Source: Anaerolineaceae bacterium (GTDB taxonomy: Bacteria > Chloroflexota > Anaerolineae > Aggregatilineales > Phototrophicaceae). Taken from it: 64,000 nucleotides of DNA. Each line of letters starts with the position of its first letter. The first letter of the stretch is position 1. Location of the stretch: contig JACKCH010000013.1 of the NCBI GenBank assembly GCA_020634115.1, positions 1 to 64,000 on the forward strand, in the 5' to 3' direction. Below the pieces are notes generated by a model. It searched no databases. It was not told the DNA's origin and was given only the letters and a program-made list of their open reading frames with translations. A program made the translations under genes and the position numbers. This document shows positions 34,493-42,834 of this stretch, in pieces.

Positions 34493-36061
34493 ATGCCTTT
34501 GCACGAGGGTCAGGCTATCGGCCCATACCAGATTATCAACCAGCTTGGACAGGGTGGGATGGCGACCGTGTATAAAGCCTACCACGCCCGGCTGGATCGT
34601 TATGTTGCCATAAAGGTGATGCACAAAGCGTTTAAGGACGATTCCAATTTCCAGGCGCGTTTCCAGCGTGAAGCGCAAATTGTCGCCCGGCTGGAACACG
34701 CCAATATCGTGACGGTTTACGACTATAACGAGTATGATGGCGAGCCGTACCTTGTTATGAAGTACGTGGAAGGCAAAACGCTCAAGCGTATTCTGAATGA
34801 GGGAGCGCCTTCACTGAGGGAAGTGCTGCATATCGTTAGTTCGGTGGGCGATGCGCTGGATTACGCCCATCAACACGGGGTACTGCACCGCGATGTAAAA
34901 CCCTCGAATATCATCGTTGATGCCAATGACTCGGTTTACCTGACGGATTTCGGGCTGGCGCGCATTGCCGGAGCCGGTGAGTCCACTATGAGTCAGGACA
35001 TGATTCTGGGGACGCCGCAGTATATTTCGCCCGAGCAGGCGAAAGGCCTCGGCAATGTGGACTCGCGTACCGATATTTATTCATTCGGCATCGTGCTGTA
35101 TGAATTGGTGGTCGGGCGTGTGCCGTTCAACGCCGATACGCCTTTCGCTGTTGTGCATGACCACATTTACTCGCGCCTGCCGCTGCCCAGCGCCGCCAAC
35201 CCGGAAATTCCGCCGGAGGTCGAGCGTGTGCTGCTCAAGGCGCTGGCGAAAAACCCGGATGACCGTTACAGTTCGGCCAAAGAGATGGCTGACGCTTTTC
35301 GGGCTGCTGTGGTGGAATCCGGCCTGCAAACCCTGAGTGCCGAACGCAGCCAAATCGCGGAGGCATCGCTGGCAAAACTGCGGAGTGAGATGGATAACAG
35401 CCCGACAGTAATTGGCGATGAACCCACCGGAATCCAGGTGTCCGTCAGCCCCCCCCGACCCCCGGTGCCACCAGCCCCACCCCGTGCGCCGATTGTCATG
35501 AAAAAAGGGGCGAAGGTGGAACATGAGTTTGACATAGGCGATCTTGATCTGGGCGAATGGAAACAGAAGTTGGGCAGCGGCGCCAAGCAGGGTGTCGGCA
35601 TTATCGGGGAAATTGTGACCTCGGTACAGGAAGCCATTAAAGAGCGCGAAGAAAATATCACGCCGGAAGAAAAAATCCGCCGCAAGATCAAAAAACGCCA
35701 GGAAGAACGCCAGGGTTTCATCATTCATCTGGTGATCTATCTGGGAATCAACCTGATGTTCTGGGCCATGTGGCTTACAAATTCATCGGGGGATTTTCCC
35801 TGGCCGGCATTTATCTCGATTCCCTGGGGTGTGGGTATGCTGGCGCATTGGATGGAATATAACAACAAATACGGACCCGGGGCAGAACGACGCGAGCGCG
35901 AGATTGAAATGGAAGTCGAGCGTGAGATGCGGCGGCAGTATGAAGGGGACTACCTGGCAAAGCCCAAACGCGACCACCGCGTCCGGCTGACAGAGGATGG
36001 CGAATTGGAAGAAATATGGGATGAAGCGGACGATCTGGAGCAGAAACGGGGGGGGCGGTAA
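34493..36061 (+). CDS. Hanks-type Ser/Thr protein kinase with C-terminal 2TM domain and DGEL tail
   Basis: 522 residues. Kinase domain about 12-272: Gly loop GQGGMATVY, catalytic Lys K41 (AIKVM), HRDVKPSN with D134, DFG at 152-154 and the APE-like SPEQ. All catalytic residues are intact. A Pro-rich linker (PRPPVPPAPPRAP) is followed by a charged region, then a 2TM domain (about 412-455) and the tail VRLTEDGELEEIW. The membrane anchor is therefore C-terminal, unlike PknB-type kinases with one central helix and outer PASTA domains; there is no extracellular sensor. The 2TM/tail unit is shared with the small proteins encoded 1.5-2 kb upstream, suggesting a common membrane assembly. Confidence 0.92.
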   Translation: MPLHEGQAIGPYQIINQLGQGGMATVYKAYHARLDRYVAIKVMHKAFKDDSNFQARFQREAQIVARLEHANIVTVYDYNEYDGEPYLVMKYVEGKTLKRILNEGAPSLREVLHIVSSVGDALDYAHQHGVLHRDVKPSNIIVDANDSVYLTDFGLARIAGAGESTMSQDMILGTPQYISPEQAKGLGNVDSRTDIYSFGIVLYELVVGRVPFNADTPFAVVHDHIYSRLPLPSAANPEIPPEVERVLLKALAKNPDDRYSSAKEMADAFRAAVVESGLQTLSAERSQIAEASLAKLRSEMDNSPTVIGDEPTGIQVSVSPPRPPVPPAPPRAPIVMKKGAKVEHEFDIGDLDLGEWKQKLGSGAKQGVGIIGEIVTSVQEAIKEREENITPEEKIRRKIKKRQEERQGFIIHLVIYLGINLMFWAMWLTNSSGDFPWPAFISIPWGVGMLAHWMEYNNKYGPGAERREREIEMEVEREMRRQYEGDYLAKPKRDHRVRLTEDGELEEIWDEADDLEQKRGGR

Positions 36062-36066
36062 ATCTC

Positions 36067-36252
36067 TTAGCGGTCTGAATCTTCCATACTCAGGTAGATC
36101 AGTTCAATAATGAGACTTTCCAGGAAAAGGTACACCGTCAGCACCAGGAAAGTCGGCAGCACAAATCCAATGGGACCAACTGCCAACCCCAGCATGACCG
36201 ACATTGTGACGATGAAACACGCAAAAATCGCAAATATGCAGCTTCGATACAT
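36067..36252 (-). CDS. Possible small two-helix membrane protein
   Basis: 61 residues with two hydrophobic segments (about 5-33 and 35-53) and an acidic end SMEDSDR. It is convergent with the kinase gene, 5 bases from its stop. The ribosome-binding site is weak (CTGGAAAA before ATG). Nothing else supports it, so it may be a chance frame. Confidence 0.35.
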   Translation of the reverse strand: MYRSCIFAIFACFIVTMSVMLGLAVGPIGFVLPTFLVLTVYLFLESLIIELIYLSMEDSDR

Positions 36253-36471
36253 TTTCCAGAACCTTTATGTGGGGTACGTTTCTATATACGTGTTTGCTGG
36301 ACAGGCGGTTCAAAATTCGGGGACAACCTATGCTGCGTGCGGGGGTTCCGCTGAACGCGATTCGTGAAATATGACCAGATAAGATAGTCAACTGTCCCCC
36401 GGACATGATATAATATCTGTAAATCAATACGGCGCTTAACCCGATAGAGTTGCGCTTAAGGAGTGTGAACA

Positions 36472-36852
36472 ATGAGCAATACCAACGGCGCGGTCTCCCA
36501 GGGCGAAGAAGTAACACAGGAAATTCGGGACGACCTGAAGGAAGTCGGGCGGGAAATCCGCCAGCGGGCCAACGACGTGAAAGACGAAGTGGTCAAGCAG
36601 CTTTACGGCGCGGCAGAAACCATCCGTAAAGAGGCGAAGGAATCCCACCTCGAAGGGGACGGCAAGGCTGCGGCGCATGAGGTGGCGAAAGGTCTGGAAA
36701 AAGCCGCCAACTACCTCCACAGCCGTTCCGTAGAGAAGATGGGCGATGACGCGACGCGGGTCGTCCGCCGCAATCCGATGCGGGCGGTGATGACGGCGCT
36801 GATCGTCGGCCTGATCCTGGGTGTGCTGCTCAAAGGCGGCGACAAGAAGTAA
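36472..36852 (+). CDS. DUF883/YtxH-like amphipathic stress protein
   Basis: 126 residues: a long charged helix (EEVTQEIRDDLKEVGREIRQRANDVKDEVVKQL.., about 10-60), a second helix, and a C-terminal membrane segment with RRNPMRAVMTALIVGLILGVLL (about 99-120). This is the layout of ElaB/YqjD/DUF883 ribosome- or membrane-associated proteins. Role inferred only from shape. A -10-like TATAAT at 36409-36414 and a GGAG site precede it; a strong terminator follows at 36878. Confidence 0.65.
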   Translation: MSNTNGAVSQGEEVTQEIRDDLKEVGREIRQRANDVKDEVVKQLYGAAETIRKEAKESHLEGDGKAAAHEVAKGLEKAANYLHSRSVEKMGDDATRVVRRNPMRAVMTALIVGLILGVLLKGGDKK

Positions 36853-36877
36853 CACCTGAACGATTGTCATTCTAAAG

Positions 36878-36912
36878 AAACCGGGTTGGCCTGCAAACCA
36901 GCCCGGTTTTTA
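36878..36912 (+). terminator. Rho-independent terminator
   Basis: AAACCGGGTTGG pairs with CCAGCCCGGTTT, followed by TTTATTTTT. Its second arm and T run share 19 identical bases (from CAAACCAG) with the terminator at 37936. Confidence 0.85.
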
Positions 36913-36981
36913 TTTTTAGGCAGCAAATGGAGTATATTAATAAAATCTTGAACATCTAACCTGATAATTGGAGATTTTGTA

Positions 36982-37752
36982 ATGAGTGTAACACTGTTTA
37001 AAAGAGTAGATTACTCTGTGTCCAAGCTCAGGGAGTCACTTCAGACGCAAATAAAAAACAAGTGGGGAAGAGTACGCATAGAAGAACAAAGTGACGACAG
37101 AAGGGTTGCACGGAATTTACAAGCGTATTTTATTCATAACAATGAAATGAATAGAATTCAAATTGAGTATCGGTATGTGTATAAGGTTGGTTTTGACTTG
37201 TTTACGACAATTCAAGGAAAAACATTTCAATTTAGCGAACTGAAGTTCTTCGAGGCACTTTCAAATTTACTTGATCAATTGCCTCAGAATTCAATGTTGA
37301 TGATCCCGCATCAAGTTGCCATCGCAAATTTAGACGAACACACTGAATCAATAGTAACATTGGAGGAATGGTTATATCCATACAAGGAAAAAGGTAGTTT
37401 AGCGGTTATTTACCAGTTAAAATTATCTTTTAATGATGTTTCTGTGGAAACAACTTTGAATTCTGCCTTTAATGTTGTTGTTCGAGATATGCAGCGCAGA
37501 TTGGGTGATAAATTTCAAATTAAGGTGTGTTGGTTTTGTAAATATCTCGTGGAAGAGAGTTTCTATGGAGGAACAGATTCAAGACATGACCAACTATATT
37601 GTTTCAGGGATCGTCCAGATTTATTAACTACTGTACTAAATACATCACCTCGACTGTATGCCCGTGATCCGCTATTGGCACAGGCTACACCGGATATGAG
37701 TGCGTTGCACAGCTGCTCTGCTTTCATATATTCACCCAACGAGAACGCATGA
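36982..37752 (+). CDS. AT-rich orphan protein of unknown function
   Basis: 256 residues, not recognised. It is rich in Lys, Asn, Phe and Ile and uses AT-ending codons, unlike all its neighbours. The ribosome-binding site TTGGAG lies 8 bases before ATG. A CWFCKYL motif near 190 followed by His and Cys (HDQLYCF) could bind a metal; the rest shows alternating strands and helices with no signal peptide or membrane segment. The composition and the flanking near-identical terminators suggest recent acquisition. No function is proposed. Confidence 0.7.
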   Translation: MSVTLFKRVDYSVSKLRESLQTQIKNKWGRVRIEEQSDDRRVARNLQAYFIHNNEMNRIQIEYRYVYKVGFDLFTTIQGKTFQFSELKFFEALSNLLDQLPQNSMLMIPHQVAIANLDEHTESIVTLEEWLYPYKEKGSLAVIYQLKLSFNDVSVETTLNSAFNVVVRDMQRRLGDKFQIKVCWFCKYLVEESFYGGTDSRHDQLYCFRDRPDLLTTVLNTSPRLYARDPLLAQATPDMSALHSCSAFIYSPNENA

Positions 37753-37935
37753 TTTGTCGAAAATGTATAGGACGATGGGATTCTGGGTAGGGGCCATGAC
37801 CTCAGCATTTCCGTCCAGATATAAAAAATCTTTTTACCGATCTCCTCTCTGCTTGCTGTGATCATTTTCCACTCTTCAATGTTAGAGGGTGGACGGAGAA
37901 CCGCAGGTTCTGGAGGAGTGAGGTAAAGCTCAACG

Positions 37936-37969
37936 AAACCGGGCTGTCCCACAAACCAGCCCGGTTTTT
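37936..37969. terminator. Terminator hairpin, near-copy of the one at 36878
   Basis: AAACCGGGCTG (37936-37946) pairs with CAGCCCGGTTT (37957-37967) followed by a T run on the plus strand. It separates the AT-rich gene from the convergent deiodinase-like gene. Confidence 0.8.
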
Positions 37970-37976
37970 AGTTTCG

Positions 37977-38663
37977 CTACTCCACCCGCACCAATACAGT
38001 ATCCAGCGACTTTTTGGTGATGACCGGGACTTGCGCATCCGCCGCCGGGTAGCCCACCGGGATCACCACATACGGGCGCTCGTTGGCCGGGCGGTTGAGA
38101 ATCGTGTTCAGGAAGCCCATCGGACTCGGCGTGTGCGTCAGGGTGGCGAGTCCCGCCTGATGCAGGCTGCATAACAGCATCCCCACCGCGATACCGACGG
38201 ACTCCTCGCTGTAGTAGTGCTTAACCTTCGTCATCTCACCGGTTTCCGGGTCAGTCGCCAGCCCGTAGGATTGCCGGAACACCACAATCAGGTAGGGCGC
38301 GTCTTCCAGGTGCGGCTTGTGCCAGTCCGTCCCCAGGTGCGCCAGCGCCGCCAGCCATTCGTCGCTCATCCGGTGGGCGTAACTCTCGCGTTCTTCGGCC
38401 TCGGCAGCAGTGCGAATCGCCTGTTTCACCGCCGGGCTGCTCACCACCACAAACGTCCAGGGCTGCTGATTCGCCCCGGAGGGGGCGGTGGCGGCAGTGG
38501 CAATCGCATTTTCGATAAGTTCAAACGGTACGGGTTCGGTGGAAAAATCGCGCACCGTGCGCCGCGTTCGCATCTGCGCCAGGAACGCCCGCGAACTTGC
38601 GAGTTGTTCCGTCTCCGGCAGCCGCTCGAATGCCAGGGAACTATACTGTGCCGTCGTGTTCAT
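37977..38663 (-). CDS. Iodotyrosine-deiodinase-like flavoprotein (nitroreductase superfamily)
   Basis: 228-residue FMN-binding protein. FMN segment RRTVRDFS at 34-41 and APSGANQQPWTFVVV at 60-74. The active-site lid residues of iodotyrosine deiodinase, Glu157/Tyr161/Lys182 in human IYD (spacing 4 and 21), are present with identical spacing as E91, Y95 and K116 in ERESYAHRM and TDWHKPHL. The C-terminal PANERPYVVIPVGYP also matches IYD. The expected reaction is reductive dehalogenation of mono- or di-halotyrosine. The ATG at 38663 has GGGAG 8 bases before it and is preferred over one five codons upstream. It overlaps the end of the acyl-CoA-dehydrogenase-like gene, so the two are co-translated. 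Confidence 0.87.
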   Translation of the reverse strand: MNTTAQYSSLAFERLPETEQLASSRAFLAQMRTRRTVRDFSTEPVPFELIENAIATAATAPSGANQQPWTFVVVSSPAVKQAIRTAAEAEERESYAHRMSDEWLAALAHLGTDWHKPHLEDAPYLIVVFRQSYGLATDPETGEMTKVKHYYSEESVGIAVGMLLCSLHQAGLATLTHTPSPMGFLNTILNRPANERPYVVIPVGYPAADAQVPVITKKSLDTVLVRVE

Positions 38664-39810
38664 GCGCGTCACTCCCATTTTTCAGGCGGTCAATCGCGCC
38701 GCGTCCAATGATCTCTAAGGCCGTATCCCCGGATGGCGGCTGCATCAGACCGGCTCGGACATCCCGGAAATAGCGTTCCAGTGGCAGGGTGCGCGTGATG
38801 CTGATTCCCCCGGCGATGCGTAAGGCTTCGTCGGTGACATTATTGGCCGTTTCAGTCATCAGGTGCTTGGCGGCAACAATCTGCGGGAACACCCGCGCCG
38901 CGTGTTCGCCCCGCCCCCAGGCTTCAGCCGCGTCGAACATCAGGGCAGTGGCGGCTTGCAGCGCCAGATCAATTTCACCGATCTGCCGCTGAATTTTGGG
39001 CAGTGTTGCAATCGGCTTGCCGAGCGCCGTTGGCACCCGTTCCAGGGCGTATTGAATGACGGTGTTTCGCGCGGCCAGCGCCGCCCCCAGGTACACCGTC
39101 CCCATCATCATCGGAAACCAGGCGTTCGGCGCTTCCGGCCCCGGTTGTCCCCGTTGCAGCAGATGGTCTTCCGGCACGATGACGTTTGCAAAGCGCACAT
39201 CATGGCTGTCGCTCGCCCGCAGACTGAGTGAATCGTTCCAGGTTGCTTCCCAGGTGATGCCGGGCAGGTGATTCGGCACCAGGATGATGGCGCTATCGGT
39301 TTCGATGCTCACCTTCACCAGCAGGTGGGTGAGGTGTGTTCCGCCGGTTGACCAGGTTTTATGCCCGTTGATTGCCCATCCTTCAGGAGTCAATGCGGCG
39401 GTGCTTTTAAAAAACGCCCCGCGCGATGGACTTCCCAGTGCTGGTTCGCTGGAAATTGAGTTGAGCAAACCGCCTGTCACCCCCAACTGGCATACCCAGG
39501 CGAATTTTTCCTCGTCCCAGGTGCGGGTTTCGCTCAGATTGCCGAAGATGTGCAGTTGCATCCCGGCCACCAGCGCGGTAGACGGGCTGCCCTGCGCCAG
39601 TTCAATGTGCGCCGCCAGCGTATCCCGCAGCGAAAGCCCTTCTCCGCCGTACTCACGGGGAATCGTCAGCGTCAGATAACCGGAGTCTTTCAACTGCTGC
39701 ACATCCTCTGCGGGCAGCCGCCCTATACGATCCGCTTCACTGGCACGGGTGGCGAAATCAGCGGCAAGTTGGCGGGCGAGTTCGATGGGGGTACTAAGTT
39801 GAATGGACAT
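38641..39810 (-). CDS. Acyl-CoA dehydrogenase-like flavoprotein
   Basis: 389 residues of the acyl-CoA dehydrogenase fold: N-terminal helical domain to about 120, beta domain with AINGHKTWSTGG and PGITWEATW (about 155-235), and a C-terminal helical bundle with ALRIAGGISITRTLPLERYFRDVRAG, where the substrate and FAD contacts sit. The usual catalytic Glu region is not clearly conserved, so it may be a flavin monooxygenase of the DszC/Nocardia type rather than a true dehydrogenase. The stop overlaps the start of the deiodinase-like gene by 23 bases, so the products may act in the same pathway. Confidence 0.83.
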   Translation of the reverse strand: MSIQLSTPIELARQLAADFATRASEADRIGRLPAEDVQQLKDSGYLTLTIPREYGGEGLSLRDTLAAHIELAQGSPSTALVAGMQLHIFGNLSETRTWDEEKFAWVCQLGVTGGLLNSISSEPALGSPSRGAFFKSTAALTPEGWAINGHKTWSTGGTHLTHLLVKVSIETDSAIILVPNHLPGITWEATWNDSLSLRASDSHDVRFANVIVPEDHLLQRGQPGPEAPNAWFPMMMGTVYLGAALAARNTVIQYALERVPTALGKPIATLPKIQRQIGEIDLALQAATALMFDAAEAWGRGEHAARVFPQIVAAKHLMTETANNVTDEALRIAGGISITRTLPLERYFRDVRAGLMQPPSGDTALEIIGRGAIDRLKNGSDAHEHDGTV

Positions 39811-39919
39811 CGGTGCGGATTCTGCTCCTTACTCGGACAAAAGAAACGGTCAAAGTGTACCACAGCCCGGCGGCATATCCCCAAACGGTGATGTCACCCA
39901 TTCTATTTGAAATAACCTG

Positions 39920-40050
39920 AGCCACTGGCTGTTGGCCTCTAGCTGATTAGCATTTTAGGCTGTGGCTATCGAGCTAACCAGCTACCAGGCCAAGGAGCTA
40001 TCTTTTCCTGACGGCTGAAAGCTGACCGCTGATAACCTGTAATCTGTGTT
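39920..40050. repeat. MITE-like element, copy 2 (diverged)
   Basis: The first ~42 bases (GCCACTGGCTGTTGGCCTC.. to TTAGGCT) match 32262-32300 with scattered changes. The right part has diverged but still contains CTGATAACC, as in copy 1. It occupies most of the 276-base gap between the divergent flavoprotein and NYN genes. Confidence 0.5.
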
Positions 40051-40086
40051 ATAGTTCGGAGAACGTGACACACTTGGATACAGGAT

Positions 40087-40566
40087 ATGCCATATCTGAT
40101 TGACGGGCATAACGTGATCGGCTATCTGCCGGATATTTCACTGGATGACCCGAATGATGAAGCCAAACTGGTGCAGAAATTAGCGGGGTTCGCGGCTCGT
40201 ACTAAGAAACAATGCGTGGTGGTCTTCGATTCAGGTCTGCCAGCAGGCAAATCGCGGATGTCTTCCACCGTCGTTAAGGTGGTGTTCGCTTCACACCACA
40301 GTAACGCGGATCGCCTGATTATGGCGCGTATCCAACACATCCCCGATCCGACGAACTGGACAGTAGTTTCCTCTGACCATCAGGTTCAGACCGCCGCACG
40401 CCAGCGGGGCATAAAAACCCTGTCTTCTGTCGACTTTGCCAGCCTGCTGCAAGCACCAACGCCGCCCCCTGACCATGACCCGGGCGAGGCTGATGAGGTG
40501 CGCCAAACAGATGAAGAAATCAATTATTGGCTGCGTGAATTCACAGATACGGAAGACCCAGATTAG
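40087..40566 (+). CDS. NYN-domain (YacP/Rae1-like) ribonuclease
   Basis: 159 residues. YLIDGHNVIG at 3-12 gives the first catalytic Asp (D6) and Asn; VVVFDSG near 44-50 and the VSSDHQVQTAARQRGIK segment supply further acidic positions of the PIN-like NYN fold. The acidic C-terminus EEINYWLREFTDTEDPD is typical of YacP-type proteins. It probably cleaves mRNA or rRNA in the cytoplasm. Single gene, separated from both neighbours. Confidence 0.85.
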   Translation: MPYLIDGHNVIGYLPDISLDDPNDEAKLVQKLAGFAARTKKQCVVVFDSGLPAGKSRMSSTVVKVVFASHHSNADRLIMARIQHIPDPTNWTVVSSDHQVQTAARQRGIKTLSSVDFASLLQAPTPPPDHDPGEADEVRQTDEEINYWLREFTDTEDPD

Positions 40567-40611
40567 GTCACTGCGCGAGGTTTCCTGTAAGGGCAGATTT
40601 CTGCTTGTCCA

Positions 40612-40673
40612 GCGGACGCCTAGAAAGGCACCCCTACCTCAGTTTTGTAGGGACAGGACTTGCCCTGTCCGCT
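40612..40673. repeat. Composite GTAGGG palindrome, copy B
   Basis: Same order as copy A at 8844: GCGGACGCC..GGC..CCCTAC, a 10-base spacer, then GTAGGGACAGG..TTGCCCTGTCCGC. It lies between the convergent NYN and histidine-kinase genes. Confidence 0.75.
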
Positions 40674-40704
40674 GACCATTAAACGTTATTCTCAAAGGAG
40701 AATA

Positions 40705-42834
40705 TTACCCTGTCGTAGGGAGTGTGAAGTGAAAACGGCTTCCGCGCCGTCCGCGCCGTCGGGCTTCCGCCCAGATTTTCCCGCCATGCGCTTCGACTAT
40801 ACTCCGCGAGACGGCCAGCCCCAAGCCGCTGCCTTCAGTACGACTGGCTCGTGCCGACGCCGTGCGATAAAACGGCATGAACAGCTTCTCCGCTTCGTCA
40901 GGGGCGAAACCTGGCCCCTGGTCGGCAACCGTGACGAGCAGCGCCGGAGTCACCACGTCTGGAGGCGCGTCCGCTGGTAACTCACCAGCCGACTCCGCCA
41001 CCTGCATTAAGACTTTGATACTGGTATCCGGTGGGGAATATTTGATCGCGTTTGATACCAGATTCGTCAAAACTTGCCGGATACGGTTCATATCCGCCCG
41101 AATCTCAGGGACATCGTCGTTGAGTTCCATCATCACCTGCTGATTACGCGCTTTGTACTGCATTTCCAACAGGGCGACCACATCAATAATAACATCCGGC
41201 AAATGAAACTCGATCGGGTTCAGTTTCATCTCGCCCACATCCGCCCGCGCCAGATCAATAATCTCGGAGAACATCGTGTTCAGGTGACGAGCGCTGCTCA
41301 GGATGATTTCGGTATACTCACGCGCCAGCGGCGGTAAATCCGCACCGGTTGCCTGCAGGATAAAGTCCGCGAATCCCTGTATGGATGTGAGCGGGGTACG
41401 GAGTTCGTGCGACACACGCGAAATGAAATTGGCGCGCAAGCGCGAAGCCGCGCGTTCTGGTGAGACATCGTGAAACGCGAAAATCCGTCCAGACACCTCA
41501 TTTTCACGGTTGACCGGCGCGCTATACCACTGAATGGTTCCCGGCACACTATTGCGGGTCATGTCAAATTCACCTTTGTACCGTGCAAGGTCACGTGGTG
41601 GGATTTGCATCCATTGATCCCGCAGCGCTTCACGCACAACCACTGGAATCCGCATCTGGTCGAGCAAGGCGGTTAGGGGAACACCTTCTAATGGTGAAGA
41701 CAGCAAATCAAACATCTCTCGGAAGGCCTGGTTGACCCCCAATACGTAATGATCCTGACGGCTGGGCATGACCATGACGATCCCATCCGCCACTGCATCT
41801 AGTAGGGCGTTGCGGGCGCGGAATTCCAGGTCATTTTCGTACTGGAGCGCCCGTGTTAGTGTATTCAGTGACAGAAATTCACTTACGATACGGTAGTTTG
41901 CCAGTTCCTGCGGTGCGAAGCCATCTCGCACTCGGGACCCCAGCACCAGAAGGCCGAACTTGCGCCCGGCACTATTTAGTGCAATCAGCGTGATCGAACG
42001 AACGCCCTCTGCCCACAGAAAGCCTTGAAAGAATGGGTCAATCCCATTGCGCAGTGCCTTCAAACCGGAGAGCGTGACTATACCATCCCGATCCAGTTTT
42101 TCCAGGAGAGATTTGTAGGGACTCAGGTAGATTTTGATTCCCCGCGCGATGCTGCTGCCGAAACGCCGTGACCATGTACCTTGAATCTCGACGAAATCGA
42201 AGCCATCGTCTGGGCGGGGTGTACCCGCCTGTCCGTACAGCAATAGCGCTGCTTGCACCACCTGGGGGTTAAACAACTCTCGTTGGAGTGCATCCAGCAA
42301 GTCCTGAGAAGTGGGGTTCTGTGTGACGGTCTGCGCCACCGCTTGAATTGCCTGCGCTGCAGCGATTCGGGCTCTCAATTGGACGTTTTCCAGGATGATT
42401 CTCACCAGATCAACCAGTGGGGCTAGGAGAGTTGCCGCGCCAGTAAACCCGGCATCCGCGTTACCCAGCAGGACGATCAGGCCGGTGAGTCCATTGTCTG
42501 TTGGAACGCCAACCAGCCGCCCCGTAGTGAATCCGGTATCCTGCAAGACCGCCGCGTCCAGCGCCATGTCATCTGATGATAGTGCATTATCTCTGATCTG
42601 CCGCCGGACTAGGGCGTTCACCCGGTCAGCCAGATCAACACTGGTATCCAAAGTGAGAATGAGAGCCTGCGCCTGAGTCGTGTATGCAAACACGCCCCCC
42701 CATCCGGCGCTGAGGGTATTCGCTGCCTCAGTCAAGCGATGGTGCAGCAGCGCGGCCTGCGCTTCGGTCAGGTGTATCTCCGGCTCAAACGGTTTATGTG
42801 CCGTCTTGTTTGTCTCCATCTGTTTCGTCTTCAT
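40705..42834 (-). CDS. Soluble GAF/PAS sensor histidine kinase
   Basis: 709 residues from the preferred ATG at 42834. The frame extends further upstream, but only antisense-like sequence within the response regulator gene would be added. A GAF-like region spans about 20-325, a PAS domain about 335-455 (VMPSRQDHYVLGVNQAFREMF), HisKA has H476 in RVSHELRTPLTS, and the HATPase has ADQGPGF and GSGLGLAV. No membrane helix. It overlaps the end of the response regulator gene by about 40 bases, so the pair is translationally coupled and forms a two-component system. Confidence 0.9.
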   Translation of the reverse strand: MKTKQMETNKTAHKPFEPEIHLTEAQAALLHHRLTEAANTLSAGWGGVFAYTTQAQALILTLDTSVDLADRVNALVRRQIRDNALSSDDMALDAAVLQDTGFTTGRLVGVPTDNGLTGLIVLLGNADAGFTGAATLLAPLVDLVRIILENVQLRARIAAAQAIQAVAQTVTQNPTSQDLLDALQRELFNPQVVQAALLLYGQAGTPRPDDGFDFVEIQGTWSRRFGSSIARGIKIYLSPYKSLLEKLDRDGIVTLSGLKALRNGIDPFFQGFLWAEGVRSITLIALNSAGRKFGLLVLGSRVRDGFAPQELANYRIVSEFLSLNTLTRALQYENDLEFRARNALLDAVADGIVMVMPSRQDHYVLGVNQAFREMFDLLSSPLEGVPLTALLDQMRIPVVVREALRDQWMQIPPRDLARYKGEFDMTRNSVPGTIQWYSAPVNRENEVSGRIFAFHDVSPERAASRLRANFISRVSHELRTPLTSIQGFADFILQATGADLPPLAREYTEIILSSARHLNTMFSEIIDLARADVGEMKLNPIEFHLPDVIIDVVALLEMQYKARNQQVMMELNDDVPEIRADMNRIRQVLTNLVSNAIKYSPPDTSIKVLMQVAESAGELPADAPPDVVTPALLVTVADQGPGFAPDEAEKLFMPFYRTASARASRTEGSGLGLAVSRSIVEAHGGKIWAEARRRGRRGSRFHFTLPTTG

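Noticed and set aside
37563..37952. 129-codon minus-strand frame
   Set aside because: Antisense to the AT-rich gene and its terminator; the better-supported frame is on the plus strand with a ribosome-binding site.
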